Shown piece after piece: positions 1-7,051 of a stretch of 64,000 nucleotides of DNA. The notes below the pieces were generated by a model that saw only the letters and a program-made list of their open reading frames with translations, had not been told where the DNA came from and ran no database searches. The translations under genes and the position numbers were made by a program. Origin of the DNA: SCGC-AG-212-J23 sp035649175 (GTDB lineage: Bacteria; Pseudomonadota; Gammaproteobacteria; Burkholderiales; SG8-39); contig DASRKB010000243.1 of NCBI GenBank assembly GCA_035649175.1, positions 1 through 64,000 of the forward strand, given 5' to 3'. Position 1 is the stretch's first letter, and each line of letters starts with the position of its first letter.

Positions 1-112
1 CATGTACAACCCGCCCATGCCGGGGAACTTGCCGTGCTTACGGCAGGCGCACCTGCGGTCGCTGGTATGCCGATTCCGGCGGGAAAACTTCGCCCGATTC
101 CGGGTCCAGGGG

Positions 113-799
113 TCAGTCCTCAAGGGTTTGTGAATCTGGGCCTGCGCATTGCGACACTTGGATCAGGTGCGGCACTTCTTCGCTGCCGCCGTCGTCGCCA
201 GCGCGCACCGTCTGCTTGGCCACGTCGTCATAGAAGCTCTGAGGCATCGCGCGCTCGGCGAACAGGCGAAGTGCGTCGTGATGAAGCGGGCTCGCCGGGT
301 TTTGCAGGTGGACGAGCAGTTCGGCCAGCGTCGCGGGAGCGATTGCATTCAAGGCCGCGGCGCCAGCGCGGAAGGCGTCCCGGTCTCCGCCAGTCTGTGC
401 TTTCCTTGCGGCCTGCTCGGCTTGCTTGCGCGCCTGCTGGACTTTCTTCTGGACTTCTTTGGGCAGCCTGTTTCGCTCTGCTTTCTTCGCTCGTACGCGG
501 GGGGTGTATTCGTCCCGGGTGCGGGCGCGATCGCAGAGGATGCAGACATCGCCGATTGGCACGCCTCGGCTATGCACCCAGTAGCCCGGGTGCAGTTGTT
601 TTTCCACGCCGCACCGCTTGCAGGTCTTCCTTGGCCTGCCGCCGGCCTCAGCCTTGGCTTGCTCGAACCGCTCGCGCTCTCGTCGAACGTCGCGGGCGCG
701 CCTGCAAGCAGTCGAGCACGTGACGCGCGGGTTGCGCTTGGATTTGGGCAGCCGCCCCCCGCATTCGGCGCACGTGCTGCTCGGTGCTTCATCGGTCAT
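113..799 (-). CDS. Double zinc-finger protein of the integrated element
   Basis: A 228-residue protein of unknown function, the leftmost complete gene of the element. Two CxxC-type zinc sites are visible: Cys10/Cys13 with Cys28/Cys32, and Cys60/Cys63 with Cys86/Cys89. The second resembles the zinc ribbon of small phage HNH-type proteins (CxxCG...CxxC), but no HNH catalytic histidine-asparagine set follows. The middle (about 100-145) is a highly charged Lys/Arg/Glu/Gln/Ala helix that could be a coiled coil or bind nucleic acid, and the C-terminus is acidic. It lies beyond 1.5 kb of non-coding repeat-rich DNA from the replication gene and reads in the same direction. A DNA-binding accessory role is inference only. 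Overlapping long frames on the other strand are GC-driven shadows. Confidence 0.7.
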   Translation of the reverse strand: MTDEAPSSTCAECGGRLPKSKRNPRVTCSTACRRARDVRRERERFEQAKAEAGGRPRKTCKRCGVEKQLHPGYWVHSRGVPIGDVCILCDRARTRDEYTPRVRAKKAERNRLPKEVQKKVQQARKQAEQAARKAQTGGDRDAFRAGAAALNAIAPATLAELLVHLQNPASPLHHDALRLFAERAMPQSFYDDVAKQTVRAGDDGGSEEVPHLIQVSQCAGPDSQTLED

Positions 800-1354
800 T
801 TCGGGCTCGCCGGGTTGGGGGGCTGGAGGGGTTGTGGCGTGCTGTGAAGGGCCGGGCCGATGGCGCTGGCTGTCCGGCGTGTCCCTTCCTCCCTATTACG
901 AAAAACCGGGCTGTTTTGCTCGCCTCTCGGCCAAACTTTTTTCCCCGGGGTGGCGCCAAGTCCGTTTGGCGTCTTCGCTGGGCTGCTGGTTTCCGCGATA
1001 TCGCGTTGCAAACCTAAAAGTCCGATCGCCGTGAAAACCCGGATGCCTCGGGCTCAAACGAAGCGCCGGCCCCCCGGCCCCCCTCCCGGTCGGCGCCGAA
1101 CCACGCGGCGGCGGGGCGTACGGCAGAGAGCCGGGCAGGCGCCGGCGCCCAGGTGGAGCGCCCAAGTGCTCCCCGGTTGCCGCGGGCCTCGGGCCTTACC
1201 TCGGCGGCTTGAGTCTCCCGAGTCTCGATTTTCGATTTTCGGTTTTCCCGATTCTGGTTTTCGGTCAAGGACTTACGGGAACCGGGAAGATTCTTACTGT
1301 ACCCGGCTCGCCTATGAAGCGGCCGACTGTGGGGAACAGCTAGTGCACGACTGA

Positions 1355-1372
1355 TTGGCCATCAGTGGCCAA
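1355..1372. repeat. Short perfect inverted repeat
   Basis: TTGGCCA (1355-1361) and TGGCCAA (1366-1372) are perfect 7-bp arms around a 4-base loop. Just upstream, CTAGTGCAC (1340-1348) repeats the core of the 12-bp direct repeats beside the integrase start (8387, 8410). It could be a protein-binding site; nothing shows what binds it. Confidence 0.4.
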
Positions 1373-1383
1373 ACTGTTAAGCC

Positions 1384-1423
1384 GAGGTCGTTCGAGGTCG
1401 TTCGAGGTCCTTCGAGGCCGTGC
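1384..1423. repeat. Tandem 10-bp repeat, four units
   Basis: GAGGTCGTTC occurs twice perfectly (1384, 1394), then as GAGGTCCTTC (1404) and GAGGCCGTGC (1414). A strict 10-bp period places each unit on the same face of the helix, as in iteron or partition-site arrays. Function unknown. Confidence 0.75.
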
Positions 1424-1510
1424 GCGGGCGGTCGATAGGCAGAAACGATCGACTCATGAACAAAAATAGGGCATTGTGATCGAGCCCTCGGCGCGTGAGA
1501 TCGCGCGCGG

Positions 1511-1540
1511 GTGCCGCCCGCCGCCGGTTCGGGATGTCCC
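1511..1540. repeat. Left copy of a 30-bp direct repeat flanking the origin-like array
   Basis: This 30-bp stretch matches 2072-2101 at 28 of 30 positions in the same orientation. The first 22 bases are identical; the copies differ at the 23rd and 25th bases. The two copies bracket the inverted 9-bp array. Confidence 0.8.
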
Positions 1541-1791
1541 GTATGGGCCGCGGGCAGCCCGCGGAGACAGGGCATAGGGCCGCGGGCGGCTCGCCGAGGT
1601 CGGTATAGGGCCGCGAGCGGTGCCGGGCGAGACCCCCAGCCAGCGCCCCGCGGCACGGCGGCGTCGCGCCCCTTTTTAATTAATTCGCAGAAGCGGAATT
1701 AGCGGCGCCGGATTTCGCCGAGCGGCGGGAATTAATTCGGGCGCCGGGGCGGTTTCGCCCGCCCGAGCAGCCAGGCCGTTCCTTCCGGCCC

Positions 1792-1901
1792 CTACACCCA
1801 CTACGATCACTACGATATCTACGATAACTACGATATCTATAAACCTATGATATATAAAGAAAGAGTCAAGCAATATCGTAAACATCGTAGTTATCGTAGT
1901 A
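1792..1901. repeat. Origin-like inverted array of 9-bp iterons
   Basis: CTACGAT recurs at 1801, 1810, 1819 and 1828, exactly every 9 bases, with a degenerate unit at 1792. On the other side of an AT-rich core (1837-1874) the same repeat occurs inverted, as ATCGTA at 1875, 1884 and 1893, again every 9 bases. Bases 1819-1834 and 1884-1899 form a perfect 16-bp inverted repeat. Phased short repeats flanking an AT-rich core, beside a primase/ATPase gene, are the usual architecture of a plasmid or satellite-phage replication origin. This reading is inference; an operator or partition site would look similar. Bases 1911-1947 add a further stem of ACCTTGG and CCAAGGT flanked by GGTCGACC. Confidence 0.65.
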
Positions 1902-2071
1902 GAGAGAGAGGGTCGACCGCACCTTGGCGGCTTGCCCAAGGTCGACCCCGAACCCCGGCCGCCGATCCCAAGAAATTATTTGCGCGCTCGCGGGCGAATT
2001 ATTTGCGCCATCCGCTCAAGAATTATTCGGGCTTCGGTGCCGGGATTAATTCGGAACACGCGGACCGTCGC

Positions 2072-2101
2072 GTGCCGCCCGCCGCCGGTTCGGCACGTCC
2101 C
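2072..2101. repeat. Right copy of the 30-bp direct repeat
   Basis: The partner of 1511-1540, with 28 of 30 identical bases in the same orientation, on the other side of the 9-bp array. The following sequence again contains a GGGCCGCG run, as after the left copy. Confidence 0.8.
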
Positions 2102-2365
2102 GAGCAGGCGACGGGCCGCGCGCTGAGGTCGGTTGAGCGCGGAGGGCGAGGGCGCACGCGGGGCGGAGCGGCGGTTCAACAGTCCGGGCGCGGCCGGGGC
2201 GGCGGAGGTCGGTGCTCGCGGTGCTCCGGCCGCTTGTGGTCTGCGCGCGGACCATGAGCGGGTCCGGCACGCCGTCACGCGGGCTGAGACACGCCGAGGG
2301 CGCCGCATGATGCCAGCGCCCTCGGGTTGCTGCTGCCGTGCGTGCTGCGCCGCTCCTGCGCCTTC

Positions 2366-4222
2366 CTAGTCGCCCTCCGTCTCGAACGGCGCGGCGCCGG
2401 GCGTGCTCTCGAACTCATTACCGCTGCTCGTCGCCGTGTAGCCGCCTTCGCCGTGTTCGACGATCTTCTCGCGGAGCATGACCCGAAGGGCTTGGCTGAC
2501 GGTTGCCTGCGCGCGCCCGATCGCCTTGGCGATCTGTGTTTGCAGCATCGGCTTACCTTCGGTACGCAGCGCCATCAGGATCGCGCCTTGAAGGTGGGTC
2601 TTCGCGACCTGTGCCGCCGGCCCGACCATCTCCCACCGACCCTCAAGGAACCGCAGCGCGTAGGCCCCATCGCTGGCGTCCCGGGCGTGCAGTTCAAGGA
2701 CGCCGGCTTCTCCTCGGTCCTTGCGGTCGAGAATCAGCGCGCCATCGGCAGCACCGGCGAGCCCGTTGGTGCCGGAGATCCGCGTCATGGCGTCGTCAGA
2801 GTGAGCCTTGCGGGTGTGGTGGACGATCACGACGCTGATGCCGCGGCGCCCGGCGAACTGTTGGATCGCCTTCAGCGCCTTGTAATCCTGCGAGTAGGCG
2901 TTCTCCTTGGCGTTCGCTTCCGGGCGGAAGCACTCCAGCACGTCGATCACGATCAGCCTCGTGTCGGGGTTCTCGTCCATCCATGCTTCGAGGGCTTCGA
3001 GGCCACCGTCGTTCGAGCGCGGCCATTCAGTCTCGAAGTGGAGATTGTCCAGCGCGTCGTCGGGTAGATCGTCGAGCCCCAGCTTAGTTAGCCGCGACTT
3101 CAGGCGCCGGTCGCCGTCCTCCAGCGCGAGCACGAGCACCTTGCCTTTCTTCGCCTTGAACCCGAGCACCTTGCCGCCGGTTGCTACAGCGACTCCTATT
3201 TGCAGAGCGAGCCACGACTTGCCGATCTTCGGCGCGGCGACGAGCAGGAACGCGCCCTCGGGCAACAGGGCTTCGATGGTGAACGCGATCGGCTTGAACT
3301 CCGTGGTTTTGAGATAGCGCGCGGAGCGCGTGTTGGGCTTGAACTTCGCCTTCGCCTTCGGCTGTTGCTGCTCCGCGGGCACCCGGTCAAACATCGCCTC
3401 GGGAGACATGGCGCCCTGTTCGCCGCGGGCGTACTGATAGCTGTTGGCGATTTTTGTTTCGAGTTCGTCCGTGTCCCACGGTGGCGAGCAGCGCTTGTTC
3501 CAATCGGACAGTGCCTCGGCGGCGCGCTCCTGCGGAACGCCGAAATCGCGAACGTGGCAGGCAGCCTTGAAGGTCCGGAAATCCCCGCCTTTATCTTCCT
3601 CGGCGACCGGGTACGTTTCGAGGAACTCCCTTGCGCGAGCGACGGCTTGCTCCGGATCGGTGACGATGGGCGGGGCGTCTTTCCGACGCTCATGCTTCGG
3701 CTTCGCGGCGGCTTTGCAGCGCCGGATCAGTTCAGGGTGCGCTTCTGTGATCTCCGTCGCCTTAACGACGGTGTACGCGCCTTTCTCGGTCTTCGAGCCT
3801 TCGGCCACGACATAGCCGCCGGTCGTGCGAATGTCGAGCCCGGGGCCGAGCGTGTCGACGCCGTTCGCGATCTCAACCCCTTGCGGCAAGCTGAAGTAAC
3901 GATGCTCGCCGCCGCTCGGAGTCGACACCGTGTATGTCTCCGCGAGGGGAATTTCTGCCTCTAGTGCTTTCAGCGACTCGGCGCCGCCTTTCTTCGGGTC
4001 GACGTCGACGATCAAAAGACCCGCGGCATGCACTCCCACGTTTGAATCCGTCGGGTAGCAGGCCCACCATTCCCGGATCTGCGCTTCGTCGGTTGTAGCT
4101 TGCTTCTGCCAGCCCTTAATGAGCGGGGGAGACTTCTGGCCCGGGGCGATCGGGAATACGGGCAGGCCACCGTTCGCGAGCCCGAGCGCGATGCCGAGCA
4201 TCTTGGTTTCAATGTTCGTCAT
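2366..4222 (-). CDS. Primase-polymerase / RepA-like AAA ATPase fusion, replication protein
   Basis: A 618-residue protein that probably starts replication of the element. Residues about 15-170 form a bifunctional primase-polymerase (Prim-Pol) domain with its motifs in order: DVD (73-75), GGEHRYF (104-110) and LDIRT (129-133). Residues about 190-270 resemble the helical domain that follows many Prim-Pols. Residues about 312-520 form a RecA-fold AAA_25 ATPase with Walker A APKIGKSW (330-337) and Walker B RLIVIDVLE (422-430). A winged-helix-like segment (about 545-600) ends it and could bind DNA. It starts 2 bases after the stop of the 97-residue gene upstream, so the two are likely translationally coupled. 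Plasmid, satellite-phage and ICE replicases have this architecture; which type this is cannot be settled here. Confidence 0.88.
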   Translation of the reverse strand: MTNIETKMLGIALGLANGGLPVFPIAPGQKSPPLIKGWQKQATTDEAQIREWWACYPTDSNVGVHAAGLLIVDVDPKKGGAESLKALEAEIPLAETYTVSTPSGGEHRYFSLPQGVEIANGVDTLGPGLDIRTTGGYVVAEGSKTEKGAYTVVKATEITEAHPELIRRCKAAAKPKHERRKDAPPIVTDPEQAVARAREFLETYPVAEEDKGGDFRTFKAACHVRDFGVPQERAAEALSDWNKRCSPPWDTDELETKIANSYQYARGEQGAMSPEAMFDRVPAEQQQPKAKAKFKPNTRSARYLKTTEFKPIAFTIEALLPEGAFLLVAAPKIGKSWLALQIGVAVATGGKVLGFKAKKGKVLVLALEDGDRRLKSRLTKLGLDDLPDDALDNLHFETEWPRSNDGGLEALEAWMDENPDTRLIVIDVLECFRPEANAKENAYSQDYKALKAIQQFAGRRGISVVIVHHTRKAHSDDAMTRISGTNGLAGAADGALILDRKDRGEAGVLELHARDASDGAYALRFLEGRWEMVGPAAQVAKTHLQGAILMALRTEGKPMLQTQIAKAIGRAQATVSQALRVMLREKIVEHGEGGYTATSSGNEFESTPGAAPFETEGD

Positions 4223-4224
4223 GG

Positions 4225-4518
4225 CTACTCGACCTCGTCACTGGAGGTAACTTCACACACAGCCGTCGACGATGACGAGATCGCGCGCGGCGCGGTCAAA
4301 TCATTGATGGCTTGCGTCGTTGCCAGTTGCAGGTATTGGATCGCCGAGCGTAGGTCTGGGTCGGTGATGGTCTCGGCGTCAAAGCCGTTGCGGGAAGCAT
4401 TGCGCCGCCCGTGACTCATAGCGGCTGCCATGTGTCCGACCGATGTTTGAGCCATGATGAGCACAGCTTCAGGTTTGACATGCGCGGGAAGCCGCATGAC
4501 TAGTTGCTTGGTTTTCAC
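4225..4518 (-). CDS. Small hypothetical protein of the element
   Basis: A 97-residue protein with no recognised domain. It has a basic N-terminus (MKTKQLVMRLP), a central alanine/methionine-rich stretch and an acidic, serine-rich tail. It is immediately upstream of the primase-polymerase gene with a 2-base gap and shares its strand, so it is probably part of the replication operon. A start-site sequence resembling GGAG lies upstream (within 4519-4535). Function unknown. Confidence 0.65.
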   Translation of the reverse strand: MKTKQLVMRLPAHVKPEAVLIMAQTSVGHMAAAMSHGRRNASRNGFDAETITDPDLRSAIQYLQLATTQAINDLTAPRAISSSSTAVCEVTSSDEVE

Positions 4519-4622
4519 TTGGGTACTCCCTACTGAGTTTGCGAGCCATTTACCCGAGGCTTGCGATTTGCGGGGCGAGCCTTGCGGCGCGCGGCACTAG
4601 TTACTGCGGAGACTGCGACTAC

Positions 4623-4817
4623 CTATTCGTACTCGTCGCCGCTGAACTCAGGTCGCCCGGTCAGCCGGTATAGCTCGGCGCTCGAAACAAAATGGCTGAG
4701 CCCGTCGACGCTGAAGACTTGGCGACCGTTCTTGCCGCCCCATGCAACGCGGGTGATACGGTCGGCGGCGATGTACTCGCCGGTATTCGTCTTGATAAAT
4801 TTGCTGCTGATTGCCAC
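4623..4817 (-). CDS. Small hypothetical protein of the element
   Basis: A 64-residue protein, unrecognised. The start chosen is a GTG preceded at suitable distance by AAGGAAG; longer versions read through upstream non-coding sequence with no ribosome-binding site. The product has alternating short hydrophobic and basic segments suggesting a small beta-rich fold (FIKTNTGEYIAADRITRV) and an acidic end. It sits between two other small genes in the leftward operon. Confidence 0.55.
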   Translation of the reverse strand: MAISSKFIKTNTGEYIAADRITRVAWGGKNGRQVFSVDGLSHFVSSAELYRLTGRPEFSGDEYE

Positions 4818-4911
4818 GATGCACTTCCTTTTCTTACTTTGGGCGCTCCTTCCCGTTGGTTTCGCTCCTACGATGGGTACGACTGTTTGGACTGTGAGGG
4901 TCAACTGTTCC

Positions 4912-5160
4912 CTATAAGCCCTCCTCACTTTCGAGGGACGCGCGCGCCAGCGTGGCCCAAAGCGCCACCCAGGCAAATTTACGTCCTTCTTCCATAAGTC
5001 CGGCATGGATGATTTCGGGCGCGAATCGCACCGCGGCCTCGTCGAACTTCATCTGCGCCGAGAGGTAAGCTTCCGCCATCTCGTGGGCGATCTGTGCCTT
5101 GGCCTCGGTAGTAGGCGTCAGCAGTTTGCGGAGTTGCTCGCGAGATAGTTCGGCGGTCAT
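4912..5160 (-). CDS. Small hypothetical helical protein
   Basis: An 82-residue protein, mostly helical by composition (LSREQLRKLL, AKAQIAHEMAEAYLSAQMKFDEAAVRF). Its ATG overlaps the TGA of the sigma-factor gene by 4 bases, implying translational coupling. No family recognised. An accessory or anti-sigma-like role is conceivable from the coupling, but no sequence feature supports it. Confidence 0.65.
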   Translation of the reverse strand: MTAELSREQLRKLLTPTTEAKAQIAHEMAEAYLSAQMKFDEAAVRFAPEIIHAGLMEEGRKFAWVALWATLARASLESEEGL

Positions 5161-6008
5161 TGCGCCTCCTCGATCGCGACTTTGACTTTCGCGCGGACCT
5201 TGGCGATTAACGCCCGCGCGCGGCTCGGCGCAATGTCGAGGGCGTCGCCGATTTCGCGGTCGTCCATGCCAGCGACGAGCAAGTCCGCAAGCTCGCGCTC
5301 TCGCTCAGTCAGCTTGGCCGCCCCGATCGCCTCGAACACTTCCTGCGCTTCCATCTGGCGCATCGGGTCGGCGTGATCCGCACCGGGAATGATCGGCATG
5401 CCATCATCCGAGTTGCCGAGGTTCTGCGCCCTCAGCGCGGGACAGGTCTCGTGCTCGACGCCATCATCATCCTGCGCCACGTCGTCATACGGCACCGTCT
5501 TGACCCTCCGCTTTCGCGTGATGTCGATAGCGGCGTTCCGGCACGCGCGGCGCACCCAAGAGAGGAAAACCTTGCTGCGCGTTGGATCGAAAGAGGTCAC
5601 TAGCCCGAGCGGCCCGAGGAGGCCCCCGAACAGTTGATTGATCACGTCGAGGATGGCCCCGTCGCGGACTTCTTCGGGGTAGGTGCGCAGAGTGCGCCAC
5701 CCGATGCGGTGGATGATTTCCACGGTCAAGTCGAGAGCGAAGCTATCGCCGGCGATGATCCGCTCGACCAGGAACGCGGGGTCAACGCGAACGTTAAGAG
5801 GCGACAGCCCGCGTGCGCTGATTGTGGTGGAGGGCGCCGGAGTGTCGACGATAGCCGCCTCGTGCTCCGTGTCGCGCTCCGCCCGCTGCTCGGCCGCGAA
5901 GCCGCGTCGCTCACGCTTCGGCCGGCGGTAGACAGCATCGAGGGGGCGCGCGTCGTCTATATCGCCAGCTTCGGCTGCTTCGGCCTCGTCGAATTCATCG
6001 AGTGTCAT
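5157..6008 (-). CDS. Sigma-70-family RNA polymerase sigma factor of the element
   Basis: A 283-residue protein. The first 75 residues are a charged, probably disordered extension. A region-2-like segment follows (FLSWVRRACRNAAIDITRKRR, about 150-171; it has the aromatic-basic, R-N-x-x-x-D pattern of region 2). Region 4 lies near the C-terminus (about 233-277): LTERERELADLLVAG then a helix-turn-helix DREIGDALDIAPSRARALI. An acidic linker separates them. This is the layout of small alternative sigma factors, so it may direct polymerase to element promoters; that target set is inference. It overlaps the genes on both sides by 4 bases (ATGA), placing it in a tight operon with the AlpA-like regulator upstream. 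Confidence 0.82.
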   Translation of the reverse strand: MTLDEFDEAEAAEAGDIDDARPLDAVYRRPKRERRGFAAEQRAERDTEHEAAIVDTPAPSTTISARGLSPLNVRVDPAFLVERIIAGDSFALDLTVEIIHRIGWRTLRTYPEEVRDGAILDVINQLFGGLLGPLGLVTSFDPTRSKVFLSWVRRACRNAAIDITRKRRVKTVPYDDVAQDDDGVEHETCPALRAQNLGNSDDGMPIIPGADHADPMRQMEAQEVFEAIGAAKLTERERELADLLVAGMDDREIGDALDIAPSRARALIAKVRAKVKVAIEEAQ

Positions 6009-6232
6009 TTCCGCCCCCTGCGGAGGAGGTCATGCAGTTCGGCGGCGACCTCGGCAGCCATCGCCATTTGCTGGTCGCGGATCTCCTGCTCGTCCAGCTT
6101 GAGGCGGTACCCTTGGAGCATGCGCTTTGCGGCGAACTCGCACGTGCGAACGCTGCCGGCGGCGGCGAGCAGGATGGCCAGGCGCGCGATGCGGGGGCGG
6201 TCTTCAGGGCGGGGATTAGTGAGGATGGACAC
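6005..6232 (-). CDS. Small hypothetical protein of the element
   Basis: A 75-residue protein of unknown function. The chosen GTG start lies 2 bases after the stop of the AlpA-like gene; a longer frame would overlap that gene. The product is helical and charged (RPRIARLAILLAAAG, then KLDEQEIRDQQMAMAAEVAAELHDLL). Its stop overlaps the start of the sigma-factor gene, which fits one polycistronic message from the AlpA-like gene leftward. Confidence 0.65.
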   Translation of the reverse strand: MSILTNPRPEDRPRIARLAILLAAAGSVRTCEFAAKRMLQGYRLKLDEQEIRDQQMAMAAEVAAELHDLLRRGRK

Positions 6233-6234
6233 GG

Positions 6235-6450
6235 CTAGACCCCCGCCTTCGAGTCGACCCAGGCGAGAACTTCCGCCTCGCGCCATAGCACGCGCGCGGA
6301 GCGGCCTTTACCGAGCTTGCGGGGTTGAGGAAACGTCGGATCGGGCGCAATACGCTCCGAGCCCTTCGTGTATCCGAAGCGGAATTGATTGATGCGACTG
6401 CGGCTGAGTTTCAGAGTGGCACAGAGTTGTGCCGTAGAGAGGAATGACAT
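6235..6450 (-). CDS. AlpA/excisionase-type DNA-binding regulator
   Basis: A 71-residue protein of the AlpA / MerR-like helix-turn-helix family (STAQLCATLKLSRSRINQFR, then a wing with GKGRSARVLWREAEVLAWV). Members activate integrase or excision functions of P4-like prophages and islands, or act as excisionases. It is the first gene of the leftward operon leading to the sigma factor and replicase, and is separated from the integrase by about 600 bases. A perfect 10-bp inverted repeat begins 4 bases upstream of its start codon and may be its own operator. Confidence 0.85.
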   Translation of the reverse strand: MSFLSTAQLCATLKLSRSRINQFRFGYTKGSERIAPDPTFPQPRKLGKGRSARVLWREAEVLAWVDSKAGV

Positions 6451-6453
6451 AGC

Positions 6454-6488
6454 AGGGTGACCTTTGCATTGGCGTCTCAGGTCACCCT
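6454..6488. promoter_or_regulatory. Perfect inverted repeat at the AlpA-like gene start, candidate operator
   Basis: AGGGTGACCT (6454-6463) and AGGTCACCCT (6479-6488) are perfect 10-bp arms separated by 15 bases. The 25-base centre-to-centre spacing is about 2.4 helical turns. The inner arm lies where the ribosome-binding site of the AlpA-like gene would be, so occupancy could block transcription or translation. The binding protein is not shown; the AlpA-like product is the simplest candidate. Confidence 0.6.
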
Positions 6489-7051
6489 CATACTTTTGGC
6501 CGGTGCAAGACGTTGCCGGACCAAGTACCGCTCGTCAGCGTGGCCGCGCATTGCGCGCGACCCACACTCGCGGAAGGGCGTCTTACGTTCCCGTCTTGTC
6601 GGCCGCGCCGCCTTCCGATGGCAGCGCTACTGCTGGCTCTAAGGGAACTTCACCGCGGCCTTCCTTTACCGGGCCGCGGGCGGTGCAGCCGGATGTTCCG
6701 GCCGCTGGCGCATCCCTTCGGTGTCGGACCTTTTGCCCGAAGCCTTGCGCCCCTTACAACTAAGTACGAATTCGAGCCTTAATCTGCTCGCTTGCGTGTG
6801 GAGATATAATTTAGACCAAAATCCCCCACGATCAAAGTATGGCACGTCTGCGCCGCGCGCGCAACAAGCTTTCCTGGGCTATAGCGGAGGTTAGTGATCA
6901 CTTACGATAAAATGAATGCAGGACGCCGCAAAAGAATTGTTTCAGTCTTGTAACTGCGGCGGCAGCGCTAGGAATCGCCCCCCCGAGAGCGCGGGGCAAC
7001 AGCCCGCGGGCCGACTGTTGCCGGCTCCGACTGTTACCCCAACTGTTACTG
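6489..7051. other. Intergenic segment between AlpA-like gene and integrase
   Basis: 563 bases with no convincing gene. A TATAAT hexamer is present at 6805-6810 but without a good -35 at normal spacing. A TGATCA sits near 6896. Close to the integrase stop there is an 8-bp inverted repeat and an array of CTGTT(A/G)C repeats (6995-7050), listed separately. Frames of 60-120 codons here show no recognisable protein. Confidence 0.5.
6995..7050. repeat. Inverted plus direct CTGTT(A/G)C repeats behind the integrase gene
   Basis: GGCAACAG (6995-7002) and CTGTTGCC (7015-7022) are perfect 8-bp arms around a GC-rich 12-base loop. CTGTTACC (7031) and CTGTTACT (7043) repeat the right arm. A rho-independent terminator for the integrase is possible but no T-run follows on either strand, so a recombinase arm-site or other binding array is equally plausible. 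Confidence 0.5.

Larger units (their letters stand above)
800..2365. other. Non-coding, repeat-rich segment of the integrated element
   Basis: About 1.57 kb without a convincing gene. It contains a TTTC-rich imperfect tandem (1223-1268), a 7-bp inverted repeat (1355-1372), a tandem 10-bp repeat (1384-1423), two near-identical 30-bp copies (1511-1540 and 2072-2101), AT-rich blocks related to GAATTAATTCGG around 1676-1740 and 1968-2052, and a central inverted array of 9-bp repeats (1792-1901). Its position next to a primase/helicase gene makes a replication origin or partition region the most likely role. Short open frames here are low-complexity translations of the repeats. Confidence 0.6.

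Noticed and set aside
1792..1901. Short regularly spaced repeats read as a CRISPR array
   Set aside because: Units are 9 bp with no spacers, are inverted across the centre, and no cas genes are present.
1676..1939. An open frame on the minus strand through the iteron array, with a repeating hydrophobic peptide
   Set aside because: The repeating residues are the direct translation of the 9-bp repeats; no ribosome-binding site or family match. The repeats as DNA are the better explanation.
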